Notes under the pieces: generated by a model | Database searches by the model: none | What the model saw: only the letters and a program-made list of their open reading frames with translations | What the model was told of the DNA's origin: nothing | Made by a program: the position numbers and the translations under genes | Shown here: positions 1-10,320 of the stretch, piece after piece | Layout of the letters: the number at the start of each line of letters is the position of its first letter | Position numbering within the stretch: position 1 is the stretch's first letter | Assembly (NCBI GenBank): GCA_038503035.1 | Contig: JAVSML010024604.1 | Coordinates: 511,773 to 575,772, forward strand | DNA length: 64,000 nucleotides | Origin: Crocodylus rhombifer | Taxonomy: Eukaryota; Chordata; Crocodylia; Crocodylidae | Reading direction: 5' to 3'

Positions 1-1751
1 AAGCTCTTTAAGCACTTAATACTAATTAGGTTATTAAAACTCAATGGTCTTACAAGGTAATTAAGTATTGCTCTAACCATTTGGCAGACAATGAAAATAC
101 AGTACCAGTAGGTTAACTGTCAGTCACTCAAAAAGCCAGGTGTAATATTAAGTACAAAAATTAGAGATTTTAACTGCCTGTCCTCTGCTATAACCACTAG
201 AAACATTGTCATTTCATGAGATAATTTTGCATGAATTTAATTAAAAAGTTACTGATGTATGTTGAATAGTCATTGAAATAGCAAAAGATCTCTCTTTACT
301 TATGTTTTTATCAGACTGGCCTGAACAGAAGTTGCCTGTTCATTTTCTGGGCATTGCTCTAAAAATGTTCCCATTAGTCCATATGTTTCTGTCTGGTAGG
401 AAGACATGTCCTTTTCTGTTAAGTGATAACTGTGCTCATTTTGATCCCATCAGCATGATGATTTATTCAAAGCAATATGCCATCATGCAAGAGACATATG
501 TTAGTGAGTAGAATCTATATTGTCATTACTCTGGCCATAGAGACTTATAAGTGTATCATAGCAATTTTAGGATTGGCCTGTAGGGAAAAGAAGAGTCATT
601 GGTCATCACCACATGAAGCAGCAGTTATATCACTTTGGAAGAAGCAAAATTCTGTTAACATTAATTACTTGTAGATTTCACATTAAAAATATTTAAAAAC
701 TTAAAGAAGGTTGGTTCTTAATTAGTTTAAAAAGGATAAGCAAAAGCAATCTGGTTTCCTTGTCCCTGCATGATTTGATTTACTTCCTGATTTTGTAAAC
801 TTTAATACCATTTTTTGGGCATATGACACTTATTTCCCCAAAACTAAGTAACTGGAAGTTGAGGTGTGTGCTTTAAGTGAGGAAATAAGATAATAGCAGC
901 TTCTGCTGGGGAAAAAGAAAGTAGGGCTGCACCATGCTGCACAGGGGGCAGCTGCTATTGATTCAGCAGGTGCTGGGGCTAGTATTGGTCCCCCTGCTGA
1001 CTTGGTATGTACTGCTGGCTGCTTACCCAGCTCACTTTTTTTTCTTCATTCTGCCTTTGAAAACAAGGTGCAGATCCTATTCAGGGGGTGTTGTTTGCAA
1101 GAATATACAGGATAGAATTTCATATGGCCTATCTTTGTGTTACATATTTGTATTAAATGCATTTAAAATAATAATACATATTTATGAGTGGTGAAGAATT
1201 ATGCAATTGATTTTACAATATTTAGCAAAAGGAAAATTACATATTTTGCTGTAGATTTCATAATTTCTACCACTTCTCTCACTCTTGCATGTATTTTTTT
1301 CTCCCAGGTATATTTTATGCTGATTTTGCAGAACCCTGCATTGGCAAAAGCCAGCCATGCTTATGTCATTCTTTAAATGAAAAATAAAGTGTTATCTGAT
1401 AGGAGTTTAGACTTGGGGTTGTTTTTCCCACTTTTTTATGCTATTGTATTTAAAGTGATACAAGCCCCTACTGTAAAATAGAGTTTTACCAGTACTTTAC
1501 TGGTCTATCTTGAGTGCCTTTACATCAGTATAACTGCATCCACAGTTGGGGATTGAACTGAATTAGTTTCTGAATCAATAAAACAATTCAGGACACCAGC
1601 ATTTAGGTAGAATCCATGGTGCAGGAGAGCTGTCCTGCATTCACATACGGTACATTTCTGTGTAGCAAGGTGGAGTGCTGAAGAGGTGTTTGCATTTGAC
1701 AGAATGTTTGTGCAGATGAGAGTGCAGACTTACCATTACAAGCACTGGTGA
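1..1751. other. AT-rich DNA without recognisable gene
   Basis: I see no splice-flanked exon, RNA gene or clear repeat here. Open frames are under 90 codons and look like chance. The boundary with the GC-rich repeat that follows is sharp at about 1750. Confidence 0.6.
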
Positions 1752-3456
1752 TGTGTAGGGGATGCACATGCACCCCCTGAACTTGGTGGTGCACCCCCTG
1801 CAAAAAGCACTGGCGAGCAGGAGCATCTGCGGGTGGTCTCTGATCACCACTGGCCGGTCTCTGACCACTGGTCGGTGCTCAACACCCTTCCCCCCGCCCT
1901 GGTCGCTGCCTGCGGGAGGTTGCTGTGCCCCCCTAGCCTTCGGGGGCACGTGGTGTTCATGATTACAAGTGTAGCAGGATAACCTTTCAGAGCTTGGGTT
2001 GAGTCCCAGCCTTGAGGTCCTGCTGTTTTCATTGGTGGAGCCCATCCACCAATCAGGAGGCAGCAGGAGAAATAAAGTCACACCCCTTCCCTGAGGGGAG
2101 GGGGAGAGGAGCTTCTCTGGACCTGGTTGAAGACTGTAAACTGTCAGGTCCGGAAGACTTCAGGGGTGGAGCCCTGGAGCATATAAAGGAGCTGCGTGGC
2201 CAGCACAAGGAGAGATGCAACAAGGGACTCAAGAAGAGCGGAGCCAAGAAAAGCTTGGGAGCTATCCCTCAGCAGGCAATAGGCCCAAGGCTCCTGAAGC
2301 TGCCACTGAAGGAGCAGCCTTGGGAGCAATGCGAGACCCCTCAGGCAGTTGATGGCGCACAGGAACGGTGCAGAGTCTGGCCCTGGGAGTGGTGTGAGAT
2401 TGCTCAGGCCCATCACGGTACACGGTTCGGTCCACGGAGCCCAGGCTTTGGGAGCCACAAGTGGTGGCTTGAGTCTGCAACCCCGGCAGGGCCAGAGGGT
2501 CACACAGTGTGGGGCAGCACACGGGGCAAAGGTCTTGGGTCTGCAGTTAGGCGGCTCAGATCTCATCTCCTGGCAAGTGGACAGGTCCCACGGTGCGCAG
2601 GGTGGTGCACAGGCCAGAGCAGTGGAGCAGCAGAGGCTGCTTGGGATAGCCACCCAGCATGAGAATGGCCGGCCAGAGCCTGAAGGGCCTGGCCTGTGCT
2701 AAGACAGCCCTCAGTGCTGAGCCAAGGTATAGGGAAATTGTAGTGCTGCAGCATGAGGCTCAGTGCCCAGGAGCCAGTAGCGGTGCTACAGCAGCTGAGA
2801 GGAGCTGAGCCCTTGGTGCCCAGAGCGGGGCACAGAGTGGGGAGGAGTCCAGCATCGCAGGAAGGCCTGGAGAGGCGCTCCAGCAGAGGAGACCCCATCG
2901 AGCTGTGCCCTGACCACCACCACCTGGGGGAGTGTGAGTTATTGGGCCCTTGGGTTGCACAGAGGAAAGACATTTGGGGTGGGCAAACCCAGAGAAGGGG
3001 CTGGGTGAGCAGACACCTCCCCCCCGGCCTATTCAAGGCCCTAAGGCTTCCTGCACACCCCGCAAGGGACTCCATTGGAAGGAGGACTATCTTTTGCCAT
3101 GGGCCAGGGACTATATTAAGAGATAAATGTTATTAAGATTGTTCATCTTTGTGCCTTATATTTTGTAATTGAAATGTTGTATTATGATGTTGTAAATAGT
3201 GTTATTCAGGGTTTGGCCTTAGTTATTGGTTAGTGTTCGCTGTGTAAATATATATATATGATATTTAGTTTTCTGTTTATGTATGTTATAACTTAATAAA
3301 TTGTATATAGTTAAGAACTTTGGGCTTGGGCTAATTCTATAGAGGAAAGAGGGATCTGCATCAAATTCTGGCATTCCCCTCACAGCACCCCCTCCTGCCT
3401 ACCCATCCCATTCAATTGAGAATAGGGCACACCCTCGGGTGTACCCGGGTTACACA
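1752..3456 (+). mobile_element. LTR-like GC-rich repeat (probable solo LTR)
   Basis: The block is clearly richer in G+C than both flanks. It begins TGTGTA and ends TACACA, a 6-bp terminal inverted repeat of the TG...CA kind found on LTRs. Inside are a CCAAT box (2049-2053), a TATAAA box (2182-2187) about 130 bp further on, and an AATAAA signal (3295-3300) near the right end. This is the order of promoter and polyadenylation signals in an LTR, but the distance between the two would make an unusually long R region. The five bases on each side do not match, so the ends are provisional. The open frames inside (up to 216 codons) overlap on both strands in GC-rich DNA and resemble no gag, pol or env protein that I recognise. 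An unrelated promoter-bearing repeat remains possible. Confidence 0.45.
2182..2187 (+). promoter_or_regulatory. TATA box of the LTR-like repeat
   Basis: TATAAA sits in a GC-rich setting with a CCAAT box about 130 bp upstream. It is the likely transcription start signal of the repeat at 1752-3456. Activity is not demonstrated. Confidence 0.4.
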
Positions 3457-4674
3457 AGGATAAGAATCAAAAGAGAATTCTCAGTATTATCATCCCCCTC
3501 CACAGTCTTGTAAACACTCAAACTCTGATGTTCTTTTCCCTTCACCTTCAGGAGTACAACATGGTAAACCCTGAAATGTTACACGTATAAAACATGTTTT
3601 TGACCAGGGGAGCTGTAAGGCAAATTAATTGAGAGGCCCATTTTTGGTATATTTGGGATCCATGCCTGGAAGTGTCTCCCCAGTACCACTGTGCAGTGTT
3701 TCCAGCATGGACCTTGACACAAGTTTCAAGTGTCCATCTGGGCCTTTGATAGCCTCATCTGTCTTTGTAGATGAATTAATTCTTCAGAGTACTTCCATCC
3801 AGCATCTTTCATGAGATTTAAAATGCTTCTTTAAACAAGAAGGTGGGAAAGTCCTATAAATTTCATGCAAGGATTTTTACTGGAAATGTATATGGGAAAG
3901 GGTAATCTAGGCCAAGATTTGAAATACATGTCCAGACATTCTTTTCCTAAATGATGCATTCTTCCTCTGCCTTAGCAAATATTCCTGACTTCTTTGTCAC
4001 TAAATACAAAATGGGTTGTGAATCTAACATTGCTGCCGCAGAAGTCAGTGACCAAACTTATACACTTCCATTTATTTTTACAGACTTGGAATTGGGTCCT
4101 GGCTACATCAACCTGCTCAGATGTCACAAGGTTATATAGGAGGAATTTATAAACAACTGTCTGCAGCTAAATTCTCTGCAGAGCACAAGAGGAATGAGGA
4201 GCCATCCAGGGACAGATTACCATAGTGTAATCCCTTCCCACAAAAAATCCCTGTCCCCAGCAGCGCTATCATAGGAACTGGTTATGATGGCTCTGTGCTT
4301 CCTTAGGATACCAGAAGAAACTCTAGACATGGAGATGCAGCTAGTCTTTGCACCCCTATGTCTCTTCTCAGTTTTATATTAGTGTGAATCTGTTGACATT
4401 GATTGATTTACTCTGGTCTCATGACAGTATGAAGTAATCATCTGGTGGCAGCAGTTTGGTGTTAAAATTACAACAATAACTGGAAAATACACATTACCAT
4501 CTATGGAGTGGAAAGTTTGCTTGTATTGACACAAAAACAGCCTCTTCACTCAGGACTGGCAATGCTGAGCTCTGAGTCTGGAAGCTCTTTTCCATAGGAG
4601 TAGGATTAATTCAATATCCCATAAATCTTGTTATGTATTCTGCTCATTCCTCAGAGAAGTATCATGAGGGTTAA
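3457..4674. other. Unique AT-rich DNA, no gene seen
   Basis: No clear repeat, exon or RNA gene was recognised. Small open frames (about 60 codons) look like chance. Confidence 0.5.
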
Positions 4675-4842
4675 TTATTTCTCTACTCTGACTCAGACAC
4701 TGATTTTGTGCCAGAGGTTTTTGGCAGTATGTATAATCCTAGTGATACCCCCAGTGAGGAAACCATTGTTAGCGATAGAGATGAGGAAGCCCTGAAGGAG
4801 GCTGACCTTGAACCTGATGCAATAATAGAAGCCTTAACTTAA
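4675..4842 (+). pseudogene. Short acidic protein-coding relic, family unknown
   Basis: An open frame of about 55 codons follows an in-frame stop and ends at TAA 4840-4842. It is very rich in Asp, Glu and Ser, beginning near YSDSDTDFVPEVF and closing with repeated acidic residues and EALT. Strong acidic bias and absence of low-complexity DNA make it look like true coding sequence, for example the terminal part of a transposase or another transposon protein. There is no start codon with good context and no splice signals that I would trust. A hAT element starts only about 110 bp further on, but nothing else ties the two together. I do not recognise the family. Confidence 0.35.
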
Positions 4843-4950
4843 AGACAATAACAAAGGAAGAGATCTGGGAACCTTTTACTGTTATGATACTTTTAGTAAA
4901 GTCTCACCAAAAAAGGGGGGTTTTTTTGGTATCAAATTGCAGATTTAGAT

Positions 4951-5383
4951 CACTGGAGCTCAGCCTAGGGCCCACAGGCCAAATGTGGCCTGCAGAGCCA
5001 TGTCATCTGACCTGTGGGGCCCTGCACAAGTTTGGAAATTTGGCAATGGGGGTGGAACAGAAGATGTCTGGGACCCACAGCAACAAATGCTACAATTATT
5101 CCATTACAGCCAAATTTCCAGATCTGTGGGGAGATCTGGAGGCCAAATGACATAGCCCCATATGCCAGGTGACCCCGGTGTGTGGGGTTGGGGTGTGGCC
5201 AGATGCAATATGCAGTGCTGGGCCAGTGCAAGGCATTGCTCTGATTGGATCCAGCATATGGGACTGGGCTGGCCCACAGGGTTGCTCCATGAACTGACCC
5301 CACACTTTGACTCCATGCTGGATCAGGACCAGCCTTGCAGCACTCATCCAAGCCACAGGACCAAATAAGTTTGAGAAGCACTG
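4951..5383. mobile_element. Non-autonomous hAT-type element
   Basis: The right end read on the other strand is CAGTGCTTCTCAAACTTATT, the classic hAT terminal form. The left end begins CACTGGAGCTCAG, a decayed inverted match. The inside holds the GGCC-rich sub-terminal repeats typical of this group, including ATGACATAGCCCCAT, also found in the element at 14890. No transposase is encoded. The flanks show only a vague 8-bp duplication, so this is an old copy. Confidence 0.65.
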
Positions 5384-5391
5384 GATCAGAA

Positions 5392-6543
5392 AATCTGCTT
5401 TTTCTTGAGGCTCAGCTGTGCTGGAAAAAAAGAAGATGCTGAACTGCTGGAAAGCCCTCATACTGGGCATCATTCTCTTAGAAAGGGTTGCAGTGTAAAG
5501 CAGGTCTTAAGCAGAAATGTAGCAGATGGTCCACTCAACACAGCCACATCAGCAAGTGTGGGCTGCAGCCATGGCCCTGTTCACAAGCTCCAGGAGATGT
5601 CACTTTGAAGCCACTTAACACAGCAAGTTAAGAACCTGTTGGCTCTTTTCCATGCCATCCCCTTTATGCCTTATAGTCTGGAGCTGGAAGCGGTATGAGC
5701 AACCTACATTTTAAAAAGTGTTTCACTGTGTCTAGGGTTTTTATTTTAAACAGAGCTGATATAAGTTAGATGATGCCTACCCATTGTCTGAGTGCAGAGG
5801 AACAGGGGGGGCAGAAGAGTTTCTTATGCTTTCTCCCCCAGCACATCCACATAGAGGCAGGCATAATTTATTGCTTATGGTGTTTCACTTGTTGCCAAGT
5901 TACTATATTTTCCTTCTACTTCTATGTGGTGTTGGTAGTTCATCTGGAGACATTCATCCCTTGAGAACTGCAGTGAAAGAGATTGTGTTCTCAAGTCCAA
6001 GAAAGAAGTGGGCAGACTATGTCAAATGACATCCTCCTTCTGTTAGCCAAATGGAAAAACCAGACATCTGGGTTGTTGCAGCTTGTGACCTTTCTCTGGG
6101 TTCCCTGACAGATCTCACAGCCTCTCAGTTGTCCACAACCATATTTTATATTCAGGATTTTTAGTTCCTCTGGCAATTTGCATTCCTTTGTGAACTTCAT
6201 CCTGGCATCATGTGTCCAGGGGAGCTTACAACCTTTCCAGGGTTTCTATGAAACTCGGGCCAACTTCTCCAGCAATTTGTTTCCTTTGTGCAGTTGCTCC
6301 CTGCACTGTGCAGTCTCGCCTACTCTTGGTCTTCTCTAATGTTTCTGGGCACTATGCACCTTTTTAGACTGTTTCATTAAGCTTGCAATTTTCCTCAAAA
6401 CCTTTAGAAGCCCATAGCATTTTCTAGGGTTCCCTGACAAAGTGGGTTTTTACAGTCACCCCAAAATACCAAGATGTCTCACCATTTTCTTCACCAGGAG
6501 ACCCAGATTCTAGCCTCCCCTCACCCAAGGGGGTTTGAATCTA
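5392..6543. other. Unique DNA between transposons
   Basis: No coding exon or RNA gene was recognised. Open frames up to about 80 codons overlap each other and lack supporting splice signals. Confidence 0.5.
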
Positions 6544-7380
6544 CAGGGTGTGTCCACACATGCAAGCATGTGCGCTTGCAGCAGCTCAAATAGAAGCGGT
6601 GCAAATTTGAGCTGGGGCTTTTTGCCTTAGCACATGTGCTCGGATTTGCACTTTGTTGTGGAGCAAATTGTGCCACTTAGGGCAAAATAATCCTGCCTGG
6701 CTCCTCCTGGATCTGCGGCCAGGGGGAGGTAGAGTCTGGGGACCAGCACCTGTGCTGTCCCCAGCAGTATAAAAAGCTGCCCTGTCCTGGTCCCATCAGT
6801 ACAAAAACTGTCCTGTCAAGTAGCTCAGGGCTTCTGAGGAGCTTCTGAGACCCAGCTAACTGGTGCCTGGGAACACTACGCCTTGTGCCAGCTGGATTGC
6901 AGAAGCAGCCCTGAGAGTTCTCTGCACCTTTTACCTACTGCAGCAGTCTGGCAGTGGTGGCTGCTGTGCACCTGCCAGACCTGTATGGGGACTGCACAGC
7001 CAGTAGAGGCATCTGCCCCTCTGGGCCAGTTGCCAGTGGGCTGTGGCTGCAGGGTTGGCCTTTGTGTGGCACTACTGCCATGTGTGCCCCCTGCCCCGCC
7101 ATCTGGGCAGCTATGACCCAGAAATTATTCCCAATATAGTGGGCTGCTCTGAACTGTCAAATCATGTCCTCTTGGCCCCAGTTGGCCAGGAGGTCAACCA
7201 CCTTCAGCTGGGTCCAAGGTGCCAGCTCTGAGCAGGCAGGGTCCTGTCACTGGCCTCCCTAGCAGGAATTCTGGTGTTCCCTACTGGAAAACTGAAAAAT
7301 CCCCAATAAAAAAAATCCCAAGGTGACTCTGTAAAATACCCCGAAATCCATGTTCCTCCATAATTAAAACAAAGACCACT

Positions 7381-7424
7381 ATATATATAGAGAGAGAGAG
7401 AGAGTGAAAGACAGACAGACAGTG
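7381..7424. repeat. Microsatellite (AT)n-(AG)n-(ACAG)n
   Basis: Adjacent short runs of AT, AG and ACAG units form a compound simple repeat inside the 2-kb transposon. Confidence 0.8.
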
Positions 7425-7603
7425 ATCAGCTGGGCAATGTTTTATTGATATATCTACAGTATTAAAGCAATTTGGAAAACTACTGGTGCTTCTATCATAA
7501 TAATAAAGTGAATTCTAAATATATATTTCATGAATTCATTAATATATGTTTTGCTTCCCCCACAGGGGCTATTGTCCCCACACAGGGGCCAGAGCCCCCC
7601 AGC

Positions 7604-8120
7604 AGGGCCCACGTGCCCCACCCCTGTTTGCTCCCCCAGCCCCCCAATTGCTGCCCCACTTGGCCCCATTCCTCGCCAGCTCCTGCAGCCTCCCTGATGG
7701 CTGCCCCCCCAGCCCCACCCCACCCCACTCCCCCAGACTCCCCAATGGCCCCATCCCCCACTTGCACCCCCATCCTCCCATGGCTGCCCCCCCAACCCCA
7801 GCCTCCAGCACTTTAAAAAAAAGTAACAAAAAAATAAAAAGCAGCAAAAAAAGTGCCTCTACTCACTCCAGGAGCAGGCACTGGGGGGGCTCCAGAGCCT
7901 CCTGGTAGAGCCCCCCTGGGCAGTGGGGGGCCCCAGTGACCCAGACAGCAGCTGGAACCTCTGGTAAGTGCCAGGGTTTGTTTTTTGGGGTGGTTTCTCC
8001 TGTGATGCTGGGGTGGGGGGCAGGGATTGGGGGGGCTCAGGGGGCAGGTGGGGGTTGGGGCCAAGCAGGGCAGGAATTGGAGGGCTGGGGGCTGGGGGAG
8101 TAGGCGGGGCTGGTGGGCCC
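7604..8120. repeat. Long C-rich/G-rich inverted repeat
   Basis: The arm at 7604-7668 and the inverse of 8057-8120 match along most of about 65 bp, sharing CTCCCCCAGCCCCC, CCAATT and CTTGGCCCC blocks. More C-rich sequence on the left is mirrored by G-rich sequence on the right. The long open frames on both strands here come from base composition and should not be read as genes. Confidence 0.6.
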
Positions 8121-8457
8121 CCCCCATGGTCCCTCCCCTCTTTCAGCTCCTCGACCCCTTACTGACCAGCAGTGGAGCCTGGGTCCAGTTCCCTGCTGCT
8201 GGCACACTGCCTGCCCTCACAGAAGACAGTGTGCTTCAGCACCAAGGCATGGGCTAACCATAGAGATGCTCTGGCAGCCAGAGCATCTCTGTAGATGACC
8301 CAGCCTCCAGTTGCCTCAGGGCAGGGTCTAGGACTGTGCCTGCCCCGCTTTTTTTCTGTGTGGGTTTTTTTGACCCCTGGATATCTAGGTGTCTAATTTT
8401 GCTCCTGTGCTGCAAACTTGCAGCATGGGGAGTATTTTTTCATTCCTGCGCGTGACT

Positions 8458-8493
8458 CTTGCAGCGTCTCAAAAGGGTTTGAGACGCTGCAAG
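8458..8493. repeat. Perfect 16-bp hairpin
   Basis: CTTGCAGCGTCTCAAA is followed after 4 bases by its exact inverse. It lies just inside the right end of the 2-kb transposon, where such hairpins may serve in transposase binding or end recognition. It is not followed by a T-run, so it is not a Pol III terminator. Confidence 0.85.
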
Positions 8494-8935
8494 AAGCACG
8501 TGCAGGGTCGTCTGGACACACCCACATTGTTCTAATTTCCCAACATAATGTTCTAGCCACCGGACCACAGGCTAGGTCCATGGGCACCCCTTTCTAGCCA
8601 TGTGAGGCTAGGAGGAAGAACACAAGCCAGAGGGTGTTTGGCACAGTTTGTTGGCTGTTGCTTAGGGTAGGAGGGGGGCCTGAGTTCTAACTTTGCTCCC
8701 AGTGGAAGCAAAGAATAGCAATAGAAGCTCTGGTTCTATCCATTGTATCCAATATATATCAAATGCAAGGTGCATTCACTCAGCTTCAAGGGGGCTGTGA
8801 AACTCCTAACCATGTGGCATGGTAGTGAGAACATTGTGCTGGGGAATCAATTCAAAGCCCGTCTGAGTCAGGGGGACTGTAACAGGGTGGCCTGTCTCCT
8901 TAGAGAGTCAGCTGGCCTGGCTGAGAAGGCTGATA

Positions 8936-9385
8936 ATGAGAAAGCAATGGGTACTGTTGGTTGGAGACTCCTTTTTTCGGCAGGGATCAGAGGCATCCTT
9001 CTGTCAGCCTGACCTGTTGTCTCAGGAGGTCTGCTGCTTGCCCAGAGCCTGGTTCCGAGATGTCATGGAAGGATTACCAAGACCTGTCCAGCTACCTGAT
9101 TACTACCACATGCTGTTCATCCATGTGGGCACCAATGATACTGCCAAGCGTGACCCTGAGCAGATCAAAAGTGACTGGAGCACTGTCGTGGATGGGTTTA
9201 AACTGTTCAGGAAAGACAGGCAGGGGAGAAGAGGAGGAGTTGCTTTTTATGTAACAGAGCTATATGATTGCTCAGAGCACCAGTTTCCAGATCACAGGCC
9301 CTGGTTCTCATGGGGGATTTCAATCACCCTGAGATCTTTTAGGACAGAAATACAGAAGTGCACAGGCAATCCAGCAAGTTTTTGA
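8936..9385 (+). pseudogene. CR1 ORF1 esterase fragment fused to endonuclease fragment
   Basis: One open frame of 149 codons reads through a deletion junction. Its first 90 residues match the CR1 ORF1 esterase-like (SGNH) domain: VGDSFF gives the GDS block with the catalytic Ser, and HVGTNDTA gives the GxND block. From about residue 90 it becomes ORF2 endonuclease sequence (LFRKDRQGRRGG, then AFYV). The remaining endonuclease motif MGDFNHPE is readable in another frame near 9308-9335, showing a frameshift. The in-frame fusion is probably fortuitous and I do not infer a function. Confidence 0.65.
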
Positions 9386-9530
9386 AGAGTGTTCAAGACA
9401 ACTTCGCGGTGCAAGTATTGGAGAGGGCAGCTAGGGGCTGTGCTCTTGACCCGCAGCTCACAAACAGGGAAGAATTGGGTGGGGAATGTAGTATAGTGGA
9501 TGCACCACATGGAGCCCTGTGTGATAGAGA

Positions 9531-10023
9531 TGGGATGGGCAAGCTGTGCAGCACTGGCTGGAGCTGCATGCCCCTAGGCAGCAAGGCCTGCACCAGGCAT
9601 GAGCACCCTGAGCGCTCCCACATGCTGCTACCGCCATGGAAGGGGAGTGTCCCCACACCCCACACTCTCCCTCATACCCACACACCCTGCCCACCCATGC
9701 TCTGTGCTCCCACTGCCCCCCTGGGCTTGGGCTCCATGCTGTCACCAGCTCTAGCTCCAGCCCCATCCTCCGTGCCCCTGCCTGTTGCCCAGAGTGAGTG
9801 GGGCACTAGGGAAGCCAAGCAAGTCCTCTGTTGGCTGCAACAGTGCCAGCAACAACCCCACCTGGAAGGTGTGTGCTGGCTGAACCAGGCCCTTACACCC
9901 ACGAGGGTGGGAGCCAGGAGCATGGGCTGGGTGGGGTACAATTAGTTGGTAGGTGCCCACAGGCCAGATGAAATTGCCTGGTGGGCCGGATCCAGCCTGC
10001 AGGCTGTATTTTGCCCACCCCAG
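9531..10023. mobile_element. hAT element nested inside CR1
   Basis: The right end read inward is CTGGGGTGGGCAAAATACAG, the terminal form of a common reptile hAT family. The left end, near GGGATGGGCAA, is a weaker inverse match. CR1 protein sequence stops just left of it and resumes just right. The last 90 bp closely match 34240-34343, and the same end closes the 830-bp element at 34596-35425. No 8-bp duplication is clear, so the limits are within about 10 bp. Confidence 0.6.
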
Positions 10024-10024
10024 T

Positions 10025-10232
10025 CTAGATCATTCTCACTGGTGGCAGATGACAAAACAAGGAGCAATGGTCTCAAGTTGCTGCAAGGGAAGTTTCGGTT
10101 AGATATTAAGAAAAACTTTCTCACCAGGAGGATAGTAAAGCGTTGGAATAGGCTACCCAGAGAGGTTGTAGAGTCTCCATCTTCGGAGGTTTTTAAGACT
10201 GGGGTAGACAAAGCCTTGGCTGGGATGGTTTA
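10025..10232 (+). pseudogene. CR1 ORF2 C-terminal fragment
   Basis: The frame encodes the last part of CR1 ORF2: NGLKLLQGKFRLDI, then KKNFLTRR, WNRLPREVVESPS and the final TGVDKALAGMV. This region follows the reverse transcriptase domain in CR1. It lacks everything upstream and is a relic belonging to the CR1 copy that begins near 8860. Confidence 0.8.
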
Positions 10233-10320
10233 GTTGGGGATGGTCTTGCTTTGAGCAGGGTGTTGGAGTAGTTGACCTCCTAAGGTCCCTTCCAGCCTTC
10301 ATTTTCTATGACTCTGCTGG

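Larger units (their letters stand above)
6544..8525. mobile_element. 2-kb DNA transposon with hairpin-bearing ends
   Basis: The left end carries GGGTGTGTCC (6546-6555) and the right end its exact inverse GGACACACCC (8514-8523). Similarity continues inward through a GCTTGCAG..CTCAAA block at both ends. Each end also has a sub-terminal hairpin: perfect 16-bp arms on the right (8458-8473 and 8478-8493) and 10-bp arms on the left (CAGCTCAAAT 6582-6591, ATTTGAGCTG 6605-6614). The interior has no transposase frame and includes a long C-rich/G-rich inverted repeat, an AG microsatellite and AT-rich DNA, so it may be a composite of nested insertions. Flanks TTGAATCTA and TTGTTCTA resemble a decayed 8-bp duplication, which would suit hAT, but the superfamily is not certain. 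Confidence 0.55.
8860..10320 (+). mobile_element. CR1 LINE, internally deleted, split by a hAT
   Basis: Three CR1 parts are in order on the + strand. First comes an ORF1 esterase-like piece (about 8936-9210), then an ORF2 endonuclease piece (about 9210-9500), then the ORF2 C-terminus and 3' tail (about 10027-10314). A hAT element of about 0.5 kb lies between the second and third. Much of ORF1, nearly all of the reverse transcriptase and part of the endonuclease are missing. The 3' portion ends with the CR1 hallmark of a few TCC-rich bases followed by TTTTCTATGACTCTG. It is a dead copy. Confidence 0.8.

Noticed and set aside
2012..3075. Long open frames on both strands (up to 216 codons)
   Set aside because: They overlap in opposite directions in GC-rich repeat DNA, show no known domain, and have no supporting splice or start context.
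7454..8165. Pro/Gly-rich open frames over 80-120 codons
   Set aside because: They are translations of a C-rich/G-rich inverted repeat inside a transposon.
8458..8493. Hairpin as an RNA gene or terminator
   Set aside because: It has no flanking promoter or T-run and lies at a transposon end, which explains it better.
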